Origin: DASCQC01 sp036012865
Lineage (GTDB): Bacteria > Pseudomonadota > Gammaproteobacteria > Comchoanobacterales > Comchoanobacteraceae
DNA length: 64,000 nt
NCBI GenBank assembly: GCA_036012865.1
Contig: DASCQC010000025.1
Coordinates: forward strand, 47,873-111,872
Direction: 5' to 3'
Below, in pieces: positions 44,038 to 51,627 of this stretch (position 1 is its first letter; every line of letters starts with the position of its first letter). The notes below the pieces were generated by a model, which searched no databases, was not told where the DNA came from, and saw only the letters and a program-made list of their open reading frames with translations. The position numbers and the translations under genes are program-made.

Positions 44038-44197
44038 AATAGTTCTCCTGTATAATTTATTTAATTTATATTATACATATGTTTATTGATTAGTCAATAT
44101 TTTGATGTCCCCGATTTCTTGTATCACCATGTTCTAAATGGATTTATCCTGTGATTAATGGTGAGGTAAGCTTTTTATTTTGGTTTAGGTTGTAGTT

Positions 44198-45460
44198 TTA
44201 CCTAGGTTGTTGAAACCTTACAGGACTTTCTTGATAGGGTTGTTTAAGATTAATTGAACCTTGTTGGATCAAACAGAGTAGCTTGTCACGTTTAGCTTCA
44301 AGCGAATCAATTAAAGAGAGTTCTCCCATTCTTTCCTCACGATATCTTCTCAAAGCTTGCAGTAAGTTTTCTTGCGATTCATCCAGGTTTATATGAAGTG
44401 GGTATTGAGTCTCTAGGTCACTTAATATTTTTTTAATATTATGATATGAGTTCAATAAAAATAAGAATTTAGGGTAACGTGAAGTTAAGGTTTCATCATA
44501 AGTCAAGTGAAGGGATTCTGCGATGTTAGGGTTTAATTGGAAGGTCATAGTCTTGTCCGATATCAGGTGATGAGCTTTGAGTTTAGGGTGATGATCATCA
44601 TGGATGATATAGAATAAATAATTATCAAGAATAAGAATGTTTTGTTGAGCCTTGACACCTCTATTGGCATCAATTGAACAAGACTCAAGTAACTGATAAG
44701 TTAGCTGGTTGAGTAAGTTTATTGGGGGTTGGTTTTGATGGAAAAGCTCATTAGGGTAAAGGCTAGACTGTTCTTGACTGTGTGATTGAATGCTGTTTAG
44801 GGTATCGATATTACCAGTGATCCATGCGATTGAGAAAGGAGTTAGGGTTATCTTGGTTAGTGGTGACGGAAGGTTGTGACTGGGTTGATGAGGTGAGTAT
44901 GAACTTTGTGTTAAGCCTAAAACATTGCGACAATAAGGTGAAAATCCTTTGTTGGATGCGTTGAATGTAAAATCAAAACCAAGGTGATAATTATCGGTTG
45001 TTAACAGACTTCTTATTAAGTTGTTAGGGGAGTTGACTATAAGGGCCAATGCCAGAGGGGTTTTTCCTTCACTATCAATTGATGACATATTAAAGTGTAG
45101 TTGTTTCTGGACCATTAACTTCAAGGCTTGTTGAGCAGTATCAAAGTACTCATTGGCTAGCCACTCATGAAGTGCGGTATTATGGTAAGGTTTCTGGTAG
45201 TAGGTTTTAGATAGAGCAGGTTGATCAAGGGGAATATCGTACTGTTGGCAATGAGATAGCCATGACTCTAGTTTTAAGTTGATTTCTCGCACAGATTGGT
45301 TGGCTATAAATAATGGGGATAGACCATGACTGACAGCACGTTTGATGACTTCAACTGGAAATACACTTAATTTGTTTTGGAATTGGTGAGCTGAAATATG
45401 ACTGAAATTGGAGAGAAAACGACTCCATAAAATAGCGTTATTTCGGTGGGTTAAAAACAT
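44198..45460 (-). CDS. Ankyrin-repeat-like hypothetical protein
   Basis: 420 residues, no membrane segment. The region about 90-220 has ankyrin-type units: NTALHEWLANEYFDTAQQALKL (compare TALHxAAxxGxxxxVxxLL) and DSEGKTPLALALIVNSPNNLIRSLL, a clear GKTPL-type unit. A third unit around FSPYCRN and TPFSIAWITGNIDTL is degenerate. The C-terminal half is orphan and helical. The GKTPLALA unit also resembles those of intracellular Legionella and Coxiella ankyrin proteins; whether it is secreted cannot be told. The ATG lacks a strong ribosome site. Confidence 0.7.
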   Translation of the reverse strand: MFLTHRNNAILWSRFLSNFSHISAHQFQNKLSVFPVEVIKRAVSHGLSPLFIANQSVREINLKLESWLSHCQQYDIPLDQPALSKTYYQKPYHNTALHEWLANEYFDTAQQALKLMVQKQLHFNMSSIDSEGKTPLALALIVNSPNNLIRSLLTTDNYHLGFDFTFNASNKGFSPYCRNVLGLTQSSYSPHQPSHNLPSPLTKITLTPFSIAWITGNIDTLNSIQSHSQEQSSLYPNELFHQNQPPINLLNQLTYQLLESCSIDANRGVKAQQNILILDNYLFYIIHDDHHPKLKAHHLISDKTMTFQLNPNIAESLHLTYDETLTSRYPKFLFLLNSYHNIKKILSDLETQYPLHINLDESQENLLQALRRYREERMGELSLIDSLEAKRDKLLCLIQQGSINLKQPYQESPVRFQQPR

Positions 45461-45493
45461 TCATTTCATACCAATTAGCTTGATGCGGATCAC

Positions 45494-45508
45494 ATCCTAG
45501 CATAGGAT
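45494..45508. promoter_or_regulatory. Short dyad upstream of the pilin gene
   Basis: ATCCTA-GCA-TAGGAT is a perfect 6-bp inverted repeat in the 208-base divergent region between the ankyrin-like gene and the pilin gene. It could be an operator; a sigma-54 type -24/-12 site, common for pilin genes, was not found. Confidence 0.2.
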
Positions 45509-45668
45509 TAAAAGGTTGTCAGTAAGTTAACTCTTTTCACAATATTAGAGTCTTTATGAATGTTTGTTATTTTTTTAGAGTTTTCAGTATCCGGTTTTAT
45601 TCAAGGGTCATGACAGTCACCATATATTCCGGTATAGAGTCTTTGGCTACCAACGTTCATGATAGGTT

Positions 45669-46088
45669 ATGCCTAAATTAAAAGCTTACAGTTTAATAGA
45701 AATGATGGTGGTGATTGGTCTCATTTGTTTATTAATGCAGTTGCTTAGGCCCTCTTATGAGGGGTTAATTAAGAAGACTAGATATACGGAGATTTTACAA
45801 GCTTTGGGTCCAATGAAACTGTCAGTGGTGATGTGTTATATGCACAAAGGATCATTGAGGCAATGTCAGTCAGGAATTTCTGGTATTGAGCCCATTGTGC
45901 ACGATCATGTGGTTAAGTTGATTGGGAAAATTGAGGTGCTTCCTGGAGGCGTTATTCATGCTGTTCCGAAACCTTTACACGGGTTTCTCCGTTCGGATGA
46001 TTTGATGTTGACACCTTATGTTTATTCAGGGGGGTTACGTTGGAAGTTAAGTGGGGGAGCCGTGGAGAAGGGGTATGTCCAAGCTTGA
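45669..46088 (+). CDS. Type IV pilin-like protein
   Basis: 139 residues with a class III prepilin N-terminus: a short basic leader MPKLKA then YSLIEMMVVIGLICLLMQLL, which keeps the Glu 5 needed for assembly and the hydrophobic helix. The residue before the cleavage site is Ala (KA|YSLIE) rather than the usual Gly, which peptidases tolerate but which is rare. The C-terminal part is short, with two Cys (about 56 and 66) that may form a loop. Overlaps the ATPase gene by 14 bases. Major pilin or pseudopilin cannot be told apart. Confidence 0.8.
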   Translation: MPKLKAYSLIEMMVVIGLICLLMQLLRPSYEGLIKKTRYTEILQALGPMKLSVVMCYMHKGSLRQCQSGISGIEPIVHDHVVKLIGKIEVLPGGVIHAVPKPLHGFLRSDDLMLTPYVYSGGLRWKLSGGAVEKGYVQA

Positions 46089-47007
46089 TTATGAGGGTCA
46101 ATCATCTCCAGAAAAATTGTGGAGATTGTTACAAAAAGGTTTCATCCAAGATAACTTATCAGATGTTCATTGGATGCCCTCTTTACATGGGTATGAATGC
46201 AAGAAGAGGTTGAATTCAGGTAAGTTAGTCCCTTGGTTTTCTTTGACTAAATCCGTTGCTGATTTATTTTTAAATTACTTGAAAGCCAACGCTCTGATAG
46301 ATTTAACTCAGCGACGCATTCCACAAGAGGGGGTTTTTCGTGGAGATCTATCTTCTTATAGGATCAGTTGTTGCCCGGTATTGCATGGAGAGCGTGTAGC
46401 GATAAGGCGATTAGATGTTTCCTCTAAATTGGACTTATTAGGTGTTGACAACTTAGATAAAAGCCTTGATTTTATTATCAATCAAATCGGATTGTTTTTA
46501 ATTATAGGACCGACTGGAGCGGGAAAAACACATTCACTTGCTTACCTCATGAAGCGTTTAGCCTATCAAGGTAAGCATGTCGTTTCAATGGAACAGCCAG
46601 TTGAGATTGATATTGTTGAGGTGTCTCAAATTCCTTTGTTATCTCATCAGAAGTTTTCAGAGTGGACTCATGTTGTCTTAAGACAAGACCCAGATGTTAT
46701 TGTACTAGGTGAACTAAGAGATGTGGATGATTGCCACACTGTCATGCAGTTAGTTCGAACGGGACATCATTGTCTAGCTACCATGCATGCGTTAAATATA
46801 TTGGATGTTATCGAGCGCTTTAGTCTTTTAGGCTATGCCTCTAAATGGTTAAGGTACAGTGTTTCAGGGTTGTTAATGGTGCGTTTTGTAGAGGGGGTTT
46901 TTTATTCTGAACTGGTTACGCAAGATCAATGGCAGTCTTTGGGGTTTAGGCGTTCAGCAACCTTGGCGGAACAACGGTTGCAGGCAACGGTTCAAGATAA
47001 CATATGA
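46075..47007 (+). CDS. Short PilB/PilT-type secretion ATPase
   Basis: 310 residues from ATG 46075 (AAGGGG upstream). Hexameric pilus motor ATPase. Walker A GPTGAGKTHS, Asp box EQPVEID, Walker B VLGELRDVDD and His box TGHHCLATMHA are intact, in the order and spacing of GspE/PilT ATPases. The N-domain is about 120 residues and the C-terminal zinc-finger of PilB is absent, so it resembles PilT in size. As the only ATPase beside the pilin it may serve as the assembly motor. It ends within the convergent peptidase gene (16 bases overlap). Confidence 0.85.
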   Translation: MSKLDYEGQSSPEKLWRLLQKGFIQDNLSDVHWMPSLHGYECKKRLNSGKLVPWFSLTKSVADLFLNYLKANALIDLTQRRIPQEGVFRGDLSSYRISCCPVLHGERVAIRRLDVSSKLDLLGVDNLDKSLDFIINQIGLFLIIGPTGAGKTHSLAYLMKRLAYQGKHVVSMEQPVEIDIVEVSQIPLLSHQKFSEWTHVVLRQDPDVIVLGELRDVDDCHTVMQLVRTGHHCLATMHALNILDVIERFSLLGYASKWLRYSVSGLLMVRFVEGVFYSELVTQDQWQSLGFRRSATLAEQRLQATVQDNI

Positions 47008-47357
47008 TAGGTGATATGGCTGATGCTGTAGTAGGCATACAAGGGGTGTTGGGTGCGTTGTATCAAGACAAAAGGAATGAAGCTTAACCATAAGATATGG
47101 CACCAGGATGTCCACGGAAGAAGGATGAAACTAATGGCTAATAATTGGCGATCACCTTCTCCCATAGATTGATTGAGATGCTTGCTGAGGTCAAGTAAAT
47201 GAAGGCTGATGTAAAGAAGCAAAGCGCAAGGTATTCTGTCAAAAGAGCCAAGGTATAGGCTAATGATTAATAGAATAATATTGCCTATGACATGAATGGT
47301 TAGTGTTTTCCAGTCTTGATAGGCTTGCCACATTAAGATTAAGAACCAAATGATCAT
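46992..47357 (-). CDS. Minimal prepilin peptidase
   Basis: A24 aspartic peptidase of 121 residues, far shorter than PilD (about 290). Both catalytic aspartates can be placed: QDWKTLTIHVIGN (about 13-25, the QDx6IPN-type motif) and MGEGDRQLLAI (about 65-75, the GxGD motif). The N-terminal methyltransferase domain and its Cys motif are absent, so N-methylation of the pilin may be lost. Four hydrophobic segments. Overlaps the platform-protein gene by four bases. Confidence 0.8.
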   Translation of the reverse strand: MIIWFLILMWQAYQDWKTLTIHVIGNIILLIISLYLGSFDRIPCALLLYISLHLLDLSKHLNQSMGEGDRQLLAISFILLPWTSWCHILWLSFIPFVLIQRTQHPLYAYYSISHITYHMLS

Positions 47358-48361
47358 AAATTAGGAGTCATCATGTCTTTCATTAATGGAATGTACCCAT
47401 AAAAAATTACCCATAATAAAATTGATAGAGCATAGATTATTAAGCTGGTTTGTAGCATCTTAAGGCGCGTTTCAATGCGCTTAAGATAAGCATGCTGACT
47501 TTGGGTATAAAGATGCTCAATGTCAAGGTGTAAGGTTCCTTGATCAAGGCTTTTAGCTAGATTCTTGCGGTGTCTTTCTGGGATAAACGTTAGGGATAAG
47601 ATAATAGTCTGTAAGTCATGGCCTAAAGAGAGTCCGTGGGTTACTTGGTGTAAAAATAATAAAGGGTGTTGAGAAAGAGGGTGGCTTTCCATCAAGGCTT
47701 GTTGAATGGATGCTTGAGATTGTAATCTTGATGAGATATACGCTAATTGAGCATGGTAATAATAATGGGGGCAGGGTTTAGGTTTGACAATAATCAAGCC
47801 TATGATAATGACCCAAGCAATATCAGAAAAGCAGGTTGTCGTCAAGGTAAGGGTTTCTGATACATAGCAAAAGACAATAAGAGCTGAAGCCATCAAGGCT
47901 TGTTGACTAGCCTTGATAAGAGGGTGGCGTTTTCCTTGGATAGTTTTGTGTTTTTTTAAGATATGTTGACTTACTTGTGGCCATAAAATATTAACAATTC
48001 CCTTCTTTTCGGCTATCTGTAAGCTCAATATTGCAGGATCTTTATGGTTTGGAAATAATAGCTGAGTCCATAACATGCCTTGTAACACCTGTTGTTTCCA
48101 TAGTTTAAATGTTTGGTGATGTCTTTTATGCAGGGTTTTTTCTAGCGACTTGGACCAAGTGTTTTCACTTAAGTATAAAGAGAGACTTGTCCAAAAAGAG
48201 GGGCATAAGTAGGTGGGGCAAACACGACATATTGGCAAGATAGGCACCATGAAGATCATCTGTTTACATTGATGTTGAGTCCATTTTAAAACGTGAAAAT
48301 AATTTTCACCAGCAACCCAGCCAAAAGTCCAATTAATGATGTTAAAATAAAGGTAATACAT
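47354..48361 (-). CDS. Divergent PilC-like platform protein
   Basis: Inner-membrane platform of type IV pili (T2SSF fold). About 335 residues from ATG 48361; the open frame extends to TTG 48439, and neither start has a ribosome site. Evidence is the layout of two soluble helical domains separated by membrane segments: AILSLQIAEKKGIVNILWPQV resembles the PilC xxxGExSGxLxxxL helix; a pair of hydrophobic segments near residues 165-190; then a second domain with RLQSQASIQQALMES (compare LxxGxxxxxAL) and a final membrane helix ending MKDMMTPNL, like the PilC end. Position between the peptidase and coaE matches pilC in other gammaproteobacteria. Low sequence conservation. Confidence 0.65.
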   Translation of the reverse strand: MYYLYFNIINWTFGWVAGENYFHVLKWTQHQCKQMIFMVPILPICRVCPTYLCPSFWTSLSLYLSENTWSKSLEKTLHKRHHQTFKLWKQQVLQGMLWTQLLFPNHKDPAILSLQIAEKKGIVNILWPQVSQHILKKHKTIQGKRHPLIKASQQALMASALIVFCYVSETLTLTTTCFSDIAWVIIIGLIIVKPKPCPHYYYHAQLAYISSRLQSQASIQQALMESHPLSQHPLLFLHQVTHGLSLGHDLQTIILSLTFIPERHRKNLAKSLDQGTLHLDIEHLYTQSQHAYLKRIETRLKMLQTSLIIYALSILLWVIFYGYIPLMKDMMTPNL

Positions 48362-48457
48362 TGAATGATGTGTGTTGATTGGAGTTGAAGTATGGGGGGA
48401 GGGTTGATAGTTATCTATACCGTTAATATTGTGTATCAAGTAAGTCTATGATAATTT

Positions 48458-49036
48458 ATGGTTATGAAGAAGAGGTGTATTATTGTTTCAGGGCCAATAG
48501 GCTCAGGTAAGTCTTTGTTGCTAGAGAGGTTGCAGGGTCATAACTATCAAGTATTAAAGGCAGATGAAATCAATCACCACATATTAATAACCGATAAGAT
48601 GATTAAAGAAAACATCATTCAGCGCTGGGGGCAGTCGATGTATTCAGGGGATAATCCAGATAAGGTTAAGATTGCTGAGGTTGTTTTTAATCATCAAGAA
48701 GAACGCCAATGGCTTGAGAAAAGACTCCACCCGAAAATTTATAGTTTTATGGCTGAATGGGTTGCTAAGCATGAAGCCAGTGCTATTGAAATTCCGTTAA
48801 TTTATGATGCTAAGAAAGTTATTTGGGAGCATGAAACGTGGGTTGTTCTAGCTTCGAAAAAACTTCGATTAGAACGTACATTATTGCGTTCACCCTGCAC
48901 TAAACAGCAAGTGCTTAGGCGGATGCAAGCCCAACCGAAAGATGATAGTTATAGAAACATTGCAGATCACGTTATTATGAATGATTCAAGTGTAGAAGTT
49001 TTTTATCAAGCCATTGAATGTTGCTTGAAGGAGTAA
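48458..49036 (+). CDS. coaE: Dephospho-CoA kinase
   Basis: Last step of coenzyme A synthesis. 192 residues. P-loop VSGPIGSGKSLLL (about 9-21), KADEINHH with the substrate Asp (about 33-40), RLHPKI (about 89-94) and the LID region RSPCTKQQVLRRMQAQ. Placed divergent from the pilus platform gene, as expected from the pilC-pilD-coaE order elsewhere, but here with the pilus genes inverted. Confidence 0.93.
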   Translation: MVMKKRCIIVSGPIGSGKSLLLERLQGHNYQVLKADEINHHILITDKMIKENIIQRWGQSMYSGDNPDKVKIAEVVFNHQEERQWLEKRLHPKIYSFMAEWVAKHEASAIEIPLIYDAKKVIWEHETWVVLASKKLRLERTLLRSPCTKQQVLRRMQAQPKDDSYRNIADHVIMNDSSVEVFYQAIECCLKE

Positions 49037-49102
49037 CCTCAGATAAAACGTGCACTCTTTTTAGTAATATGCTAAGTTATCGCTGATACTTGAGTGAAAA
49101 TT

Positions 49103-49873
49103 ATGGCAAATGTTATTTACGAACAACCTTTATCTGAAGCCATTCGACTGTGTTTGAGGCTTGAAAAATTATTTCATCAGCTGGATGATGCTCTTCATGG
49201 TTCCAAAGGTATGTTTAGTCATTTTGCTATGGATGCTCTCATGGAGATTTTGAGAGTTAGTGATCGCCCTGATTTAAAAAGCAAGATGGCCCAAGCTCTT
49301 ACCAGTCAAATTACTAAATTTAATCAGTGGTTAAAAAACCCACAGGTAGACTCCTCTAAATTAAAAAATTTGATTACAGATCTTGAAGAGTATGTCAGCA
49401 TATTAAATGATAGGCATGCCAAGGTGGGATCTGAACTAAGAGAACACCCATTTTTGCAAGCAATCAGCCATCATGTGGTTGCTCCTGGAGGGGTGTGCAA
49501 TCATAATGTGCCCATGTATCAACTCTGGTTAGAGCAGCCCTATGAAGTTAAGGCGTCTTGTTTTGAGGAGTGGTTGGTCTCTGTAGACTTGCTGAAAAAG
49601 ATTGTTGTGACTTTATTGAAAATTGTGCGTAATAGCTATTCCTTTGAAAAAAATATCGCAAAAGAAGGTTTTTTCCAAATCGCTTTAAATCAAGCACCTA
49701 GCTACTCATTAATTCGTGTTGCAGTAAAGCCTGAACATAATTACTATGCCATGATAAGTGTGGGTAAACATCGGTTGTCAGTAACATTTTATAGCATTGA
49801 TTTTGATCAAAGTTGCTCGAATCTTGATCGCAGTTATAATGATATTGAGTTTTATTTAGCTACCTGTTGTTAA
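49103..49873 (+). CDS. zapD: Cell division protein ZapD
   Basis: Cross-links FtsZ filaments at the division ring. About 256 residues from ATG 49103; GTG 49094 is an alternative. IYEQPLSEAIRLCLRLEKLFHQ is the ZapD N-terminus; the C-terminal beta domain has GFFQIALN and ISVGKHRLSVTFY. The usual yacG between zapD and mutT is absent. Overlaps mutT at its 3' end by 18 bases, convergent. Confidence 0.92.
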   Translation: MANVIYEQPLSEAIRLCLRLEKLFHQLDDALHGSKGMFSHFAMDALMEILRVSDRPDLKSKMAQALTSQITKFNQWLKNPQVDSSKLKNLITDLEEYVSILNDRHAKVGSELREHPFLQAISHHVVAPGGVCNHNVPMYQLWLEQPYEVKASCFEEWLVSVDLLKKIVVTLLKIVRNSYSFEKNIAKEGFFQIALNQAPSYSLIRVAVKPEHNYYAMISVGKHRLSVTFYSIDFDQSCSNLDRSYNDIEFYLATCC

Positions 49874-50269
49874 TTGGTTTAGGTAGTCAATAATAATTTT
49901 ATTGGCAGGCAGTAATTTTAGTTTTTCAAGTTCATGAATGCCCTGCCACTGAATCTTTTGACCCTCTATGCCTGATGGAGTTCCTTCGTAGCGATTGATG
50001 GTAAATAAGTTAAGTTGGACGTTAGCATGTTGATAGGAGTGGCGAATCGTGAAAACGATAGGGGCTTCTTGAACTATAATACCAACTTCTTCTAAAAGTT
50101 CTCGTTTCAATGTTTGCTGAAGGGTTTCGCCTACCTCTTGTTTGCCACCAGGAAACTCCCAATAACCTTGAAATGGGCATGGTGGGAGTCGTTTACTAAC
50201 GAGTACAGATTGATCTTTAATGATAAGAGCGGTGGCGACTTGTATCCAATGGCTTATTCTTTTGGCCAT
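49856..50269 (-). CDS. mutT: Nudix hydrolase, MutT type (8-oxo-dGTP diphosphatase)
   Basis: Clears oxidised nucleotides. 137 residues. The Nudix box GKQEVGETLQQTLKRELLEEVGI is complete (G-x5-E-x7-RE-x2-EE-x-G). PFQGYWEFPGGK before it and the C-terminal WQGIHELEKLKLLPANKII are as in MutT. Genomic place next to zapD/coaE supports orthology. Overlaps the upstream DUF4389 gene by 16 bases and zapD by 18 bases. Confidence 0.92.
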   Translation of the reverse strand: MAKRISHWIQVATALIIKDQSVLVSKRLPPCPFQGYWEFPGGKQEVGETLQQTLKRELLEEVGIIVQEAPIVFTIRHSYQHANVQLNLFTINRYEGTPSGIEGQKIQWQGIHELEKLKLLPANKIIIDYLNQLTTGS

Positions 50270-50529
50270 TTATCAAAAGGAAAAGGTTTAACATCAGAAT
50301 TATAGGTAACAAATAAACATATTTGATAGATATACGATGACAGACTATTTCCAAAGTCTCTAACTTGCTCATTAGGTTTGCCTGAAAGTAATAATGTTGC
50401 AAAAGAAGCAAGAATAAGTACACATAGAAGAAGATAACTATACATAAAAATCACATAAAAGAGGGCGGTAAAGCCGAGTCTTACCCAGTTATCAATATTT
50501 AAGATATGTTTTGGGTCAAAATTTGACAT
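50254..50529 (-). CDS. DUF4389 family membrane protein
   Basis: 91 residues with one long or two short membrane helices (LGFTALFYVIFMYSYLLLCVLILASFATLLLSG). The family pattern is clear at the C-terminus: LSGKPNEQVRDFGNSLSSYIYQI followed by YNSDVKPFPFDKWP. Function unknown. AGGAGA five bases before the ATG. Confidence 0.87.
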   Translation of the reverse strand: MSNFDPKHILNIDNWVRLGFTALFYVIFMYSYLLLCVLILASFATLLLSGKPNEQVRDFGNSLSSYIYQICLFVTYNSDVKPFPFDKWPKE

Positions 50530-50588
50530 GGTTTCTCCTTAATTTCAGTTAATAATGTAATTATTTTATATTTTTTGCAAGTAAAAAA

Positions 50589-51176
50589 CTAAGTTTTTGT
50601 AGCGGGCGACATTATTTTATGAACCATAGGCCCTGGTATAGAAAAAATATTAGGGAGGTTTCTAAGGTAACCATGAATATCTAAACCATGCCCATAAACA
50701 AAATGCTGGGTATCGGATATTAAGCTGTAATAATTTGGGGATGGTACGTTTTTAGGGCGTAAATGGGTTTTATTTAATAGCACAGCGGTCAGTACTTTGG
50801 AAGCACCTTGATCTTGACAGTGTTGGCTTATTGCCTGTAATGTTACCCCTTGATCTATACAGTCATCAACAAGGAGTACTGTTTTATTTTGAAAGTTTAT
50901 GGTGCTATGTTCGATGATGGGAGCGGCACCTGACGTGTTATTTTGGTATCGAGAGGCTTTGATGCATTCAAGTTGATGATGTATCTTGAGAGCTCTCGAG
51001 AGAGGGTAGGCTGTATAGAGGCCCCCATTGAGTATACACAATAAGATAATGGTTTCACCCTTGAGGTCTTGGTTGATTTGGTTGGCCATGGTTAAGATAG
51101 ATTTTTGAATGGCCGTCTCATCAAACAGCATTTTTCCACAATTTTGGATCAGGGTTAGCTTTTGTTGTATATGCAT
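50589..51176 (-). CDS. hpt: Hypoxanthine-guanine phosphoribosyltransferase
   Basis: Purine salvage: converts hypoxanthine/guanine plus PRPP to nucleotides. 195 residues. CILNGGLYTAYPLSR is the pyrophosphate loop and VLLVDDCIDQGVTLQAI (about 97-113) the PRPP-binding loop; IFSIPG near the end is as in family members. A solo gene between DUF4389 and the small orphan. Note that it makes the cell able to use host or scavenged purines. Confidence 0.9.
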   Translation of the reverse strand: MHIQQKLTLIQNCGKMLFDETAIQKSILTMANQINQDLKGETIILLCILNGGLYTAYPLSRALKIHHQLECIKASRYQNNTSGAAPIIEHSTINFQNKTVLLVDDCIDQGVTLQAISQHCQDQGASKVLTAVLLNKTHLRPKNVPSPNYYSLISDTQHFVYGHGLDIHGYLRNLPNIFSIPGPMVHKIMSPATKT

Positions 51177-51248
51177 AGGTAAATATCACGGTTAATGTAC
51201 TGTGTTTAGGCTATCAGAATTAAAGAAGCATGTTAACAAGATATGAGC

Positions 51249-51593
51249 TTATTTTTTTGGGGTAATCGGTGAAGGTGGTTGGGTAATGCAGGGGTTCCAA
51301 TGTCCCTCTTTTAGTGATCTCTCCAACTGTTGTATAAGTTGCTTATTTTTTAAGATGATACTATTCGGAGAGTCGGAATTAAGCAAAGAATGCTGGTGAT
51401 CTTCACTGTCTGGGTCAAGGCTGCATCGATAGCCTTGATCAATAAAATCATGAAATATTTTTAGTTTTTTTATAATGGCGGAGAGATTTTGTTCTGTTCT
51501 GGGAGGGTTTGCTTGGATCAATTCATTGAAATGCCAGCGTAAGTCAGGCTGTGCTAATAAACGTTTTCCACTGATATTGTCGTTCTGTGTCAT
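51249..51593 (-). CDS. Hypothetical protein next to secA
   Basis: 114 residues, soluble and helical in the middle (LSAIIKKLKIFHDFIDQGY) with a polar, Pro/Ser-rich tail. GAGGT lies just before the ATG, 35 bases after the end of secA on the same strand, so it may be expressed on the secA transcript. No known domain was recognised. Confidence 0.6.
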   Translation of the reverse strand: MTQNDNISGKRLLAQPDLRWHFNELIQANPPRTEQNLSAIIKKLKIFHDFIDQGYRCSLDPDSEDHQHSLLNSDSPNSIILKNKQLIQQLERSLKEGHWNPCITQPPSPITPKK

Positions 51594-51627
51594 ACTTACC
51601 TCATGGTCTTAAGGTAAGTATAGACCA

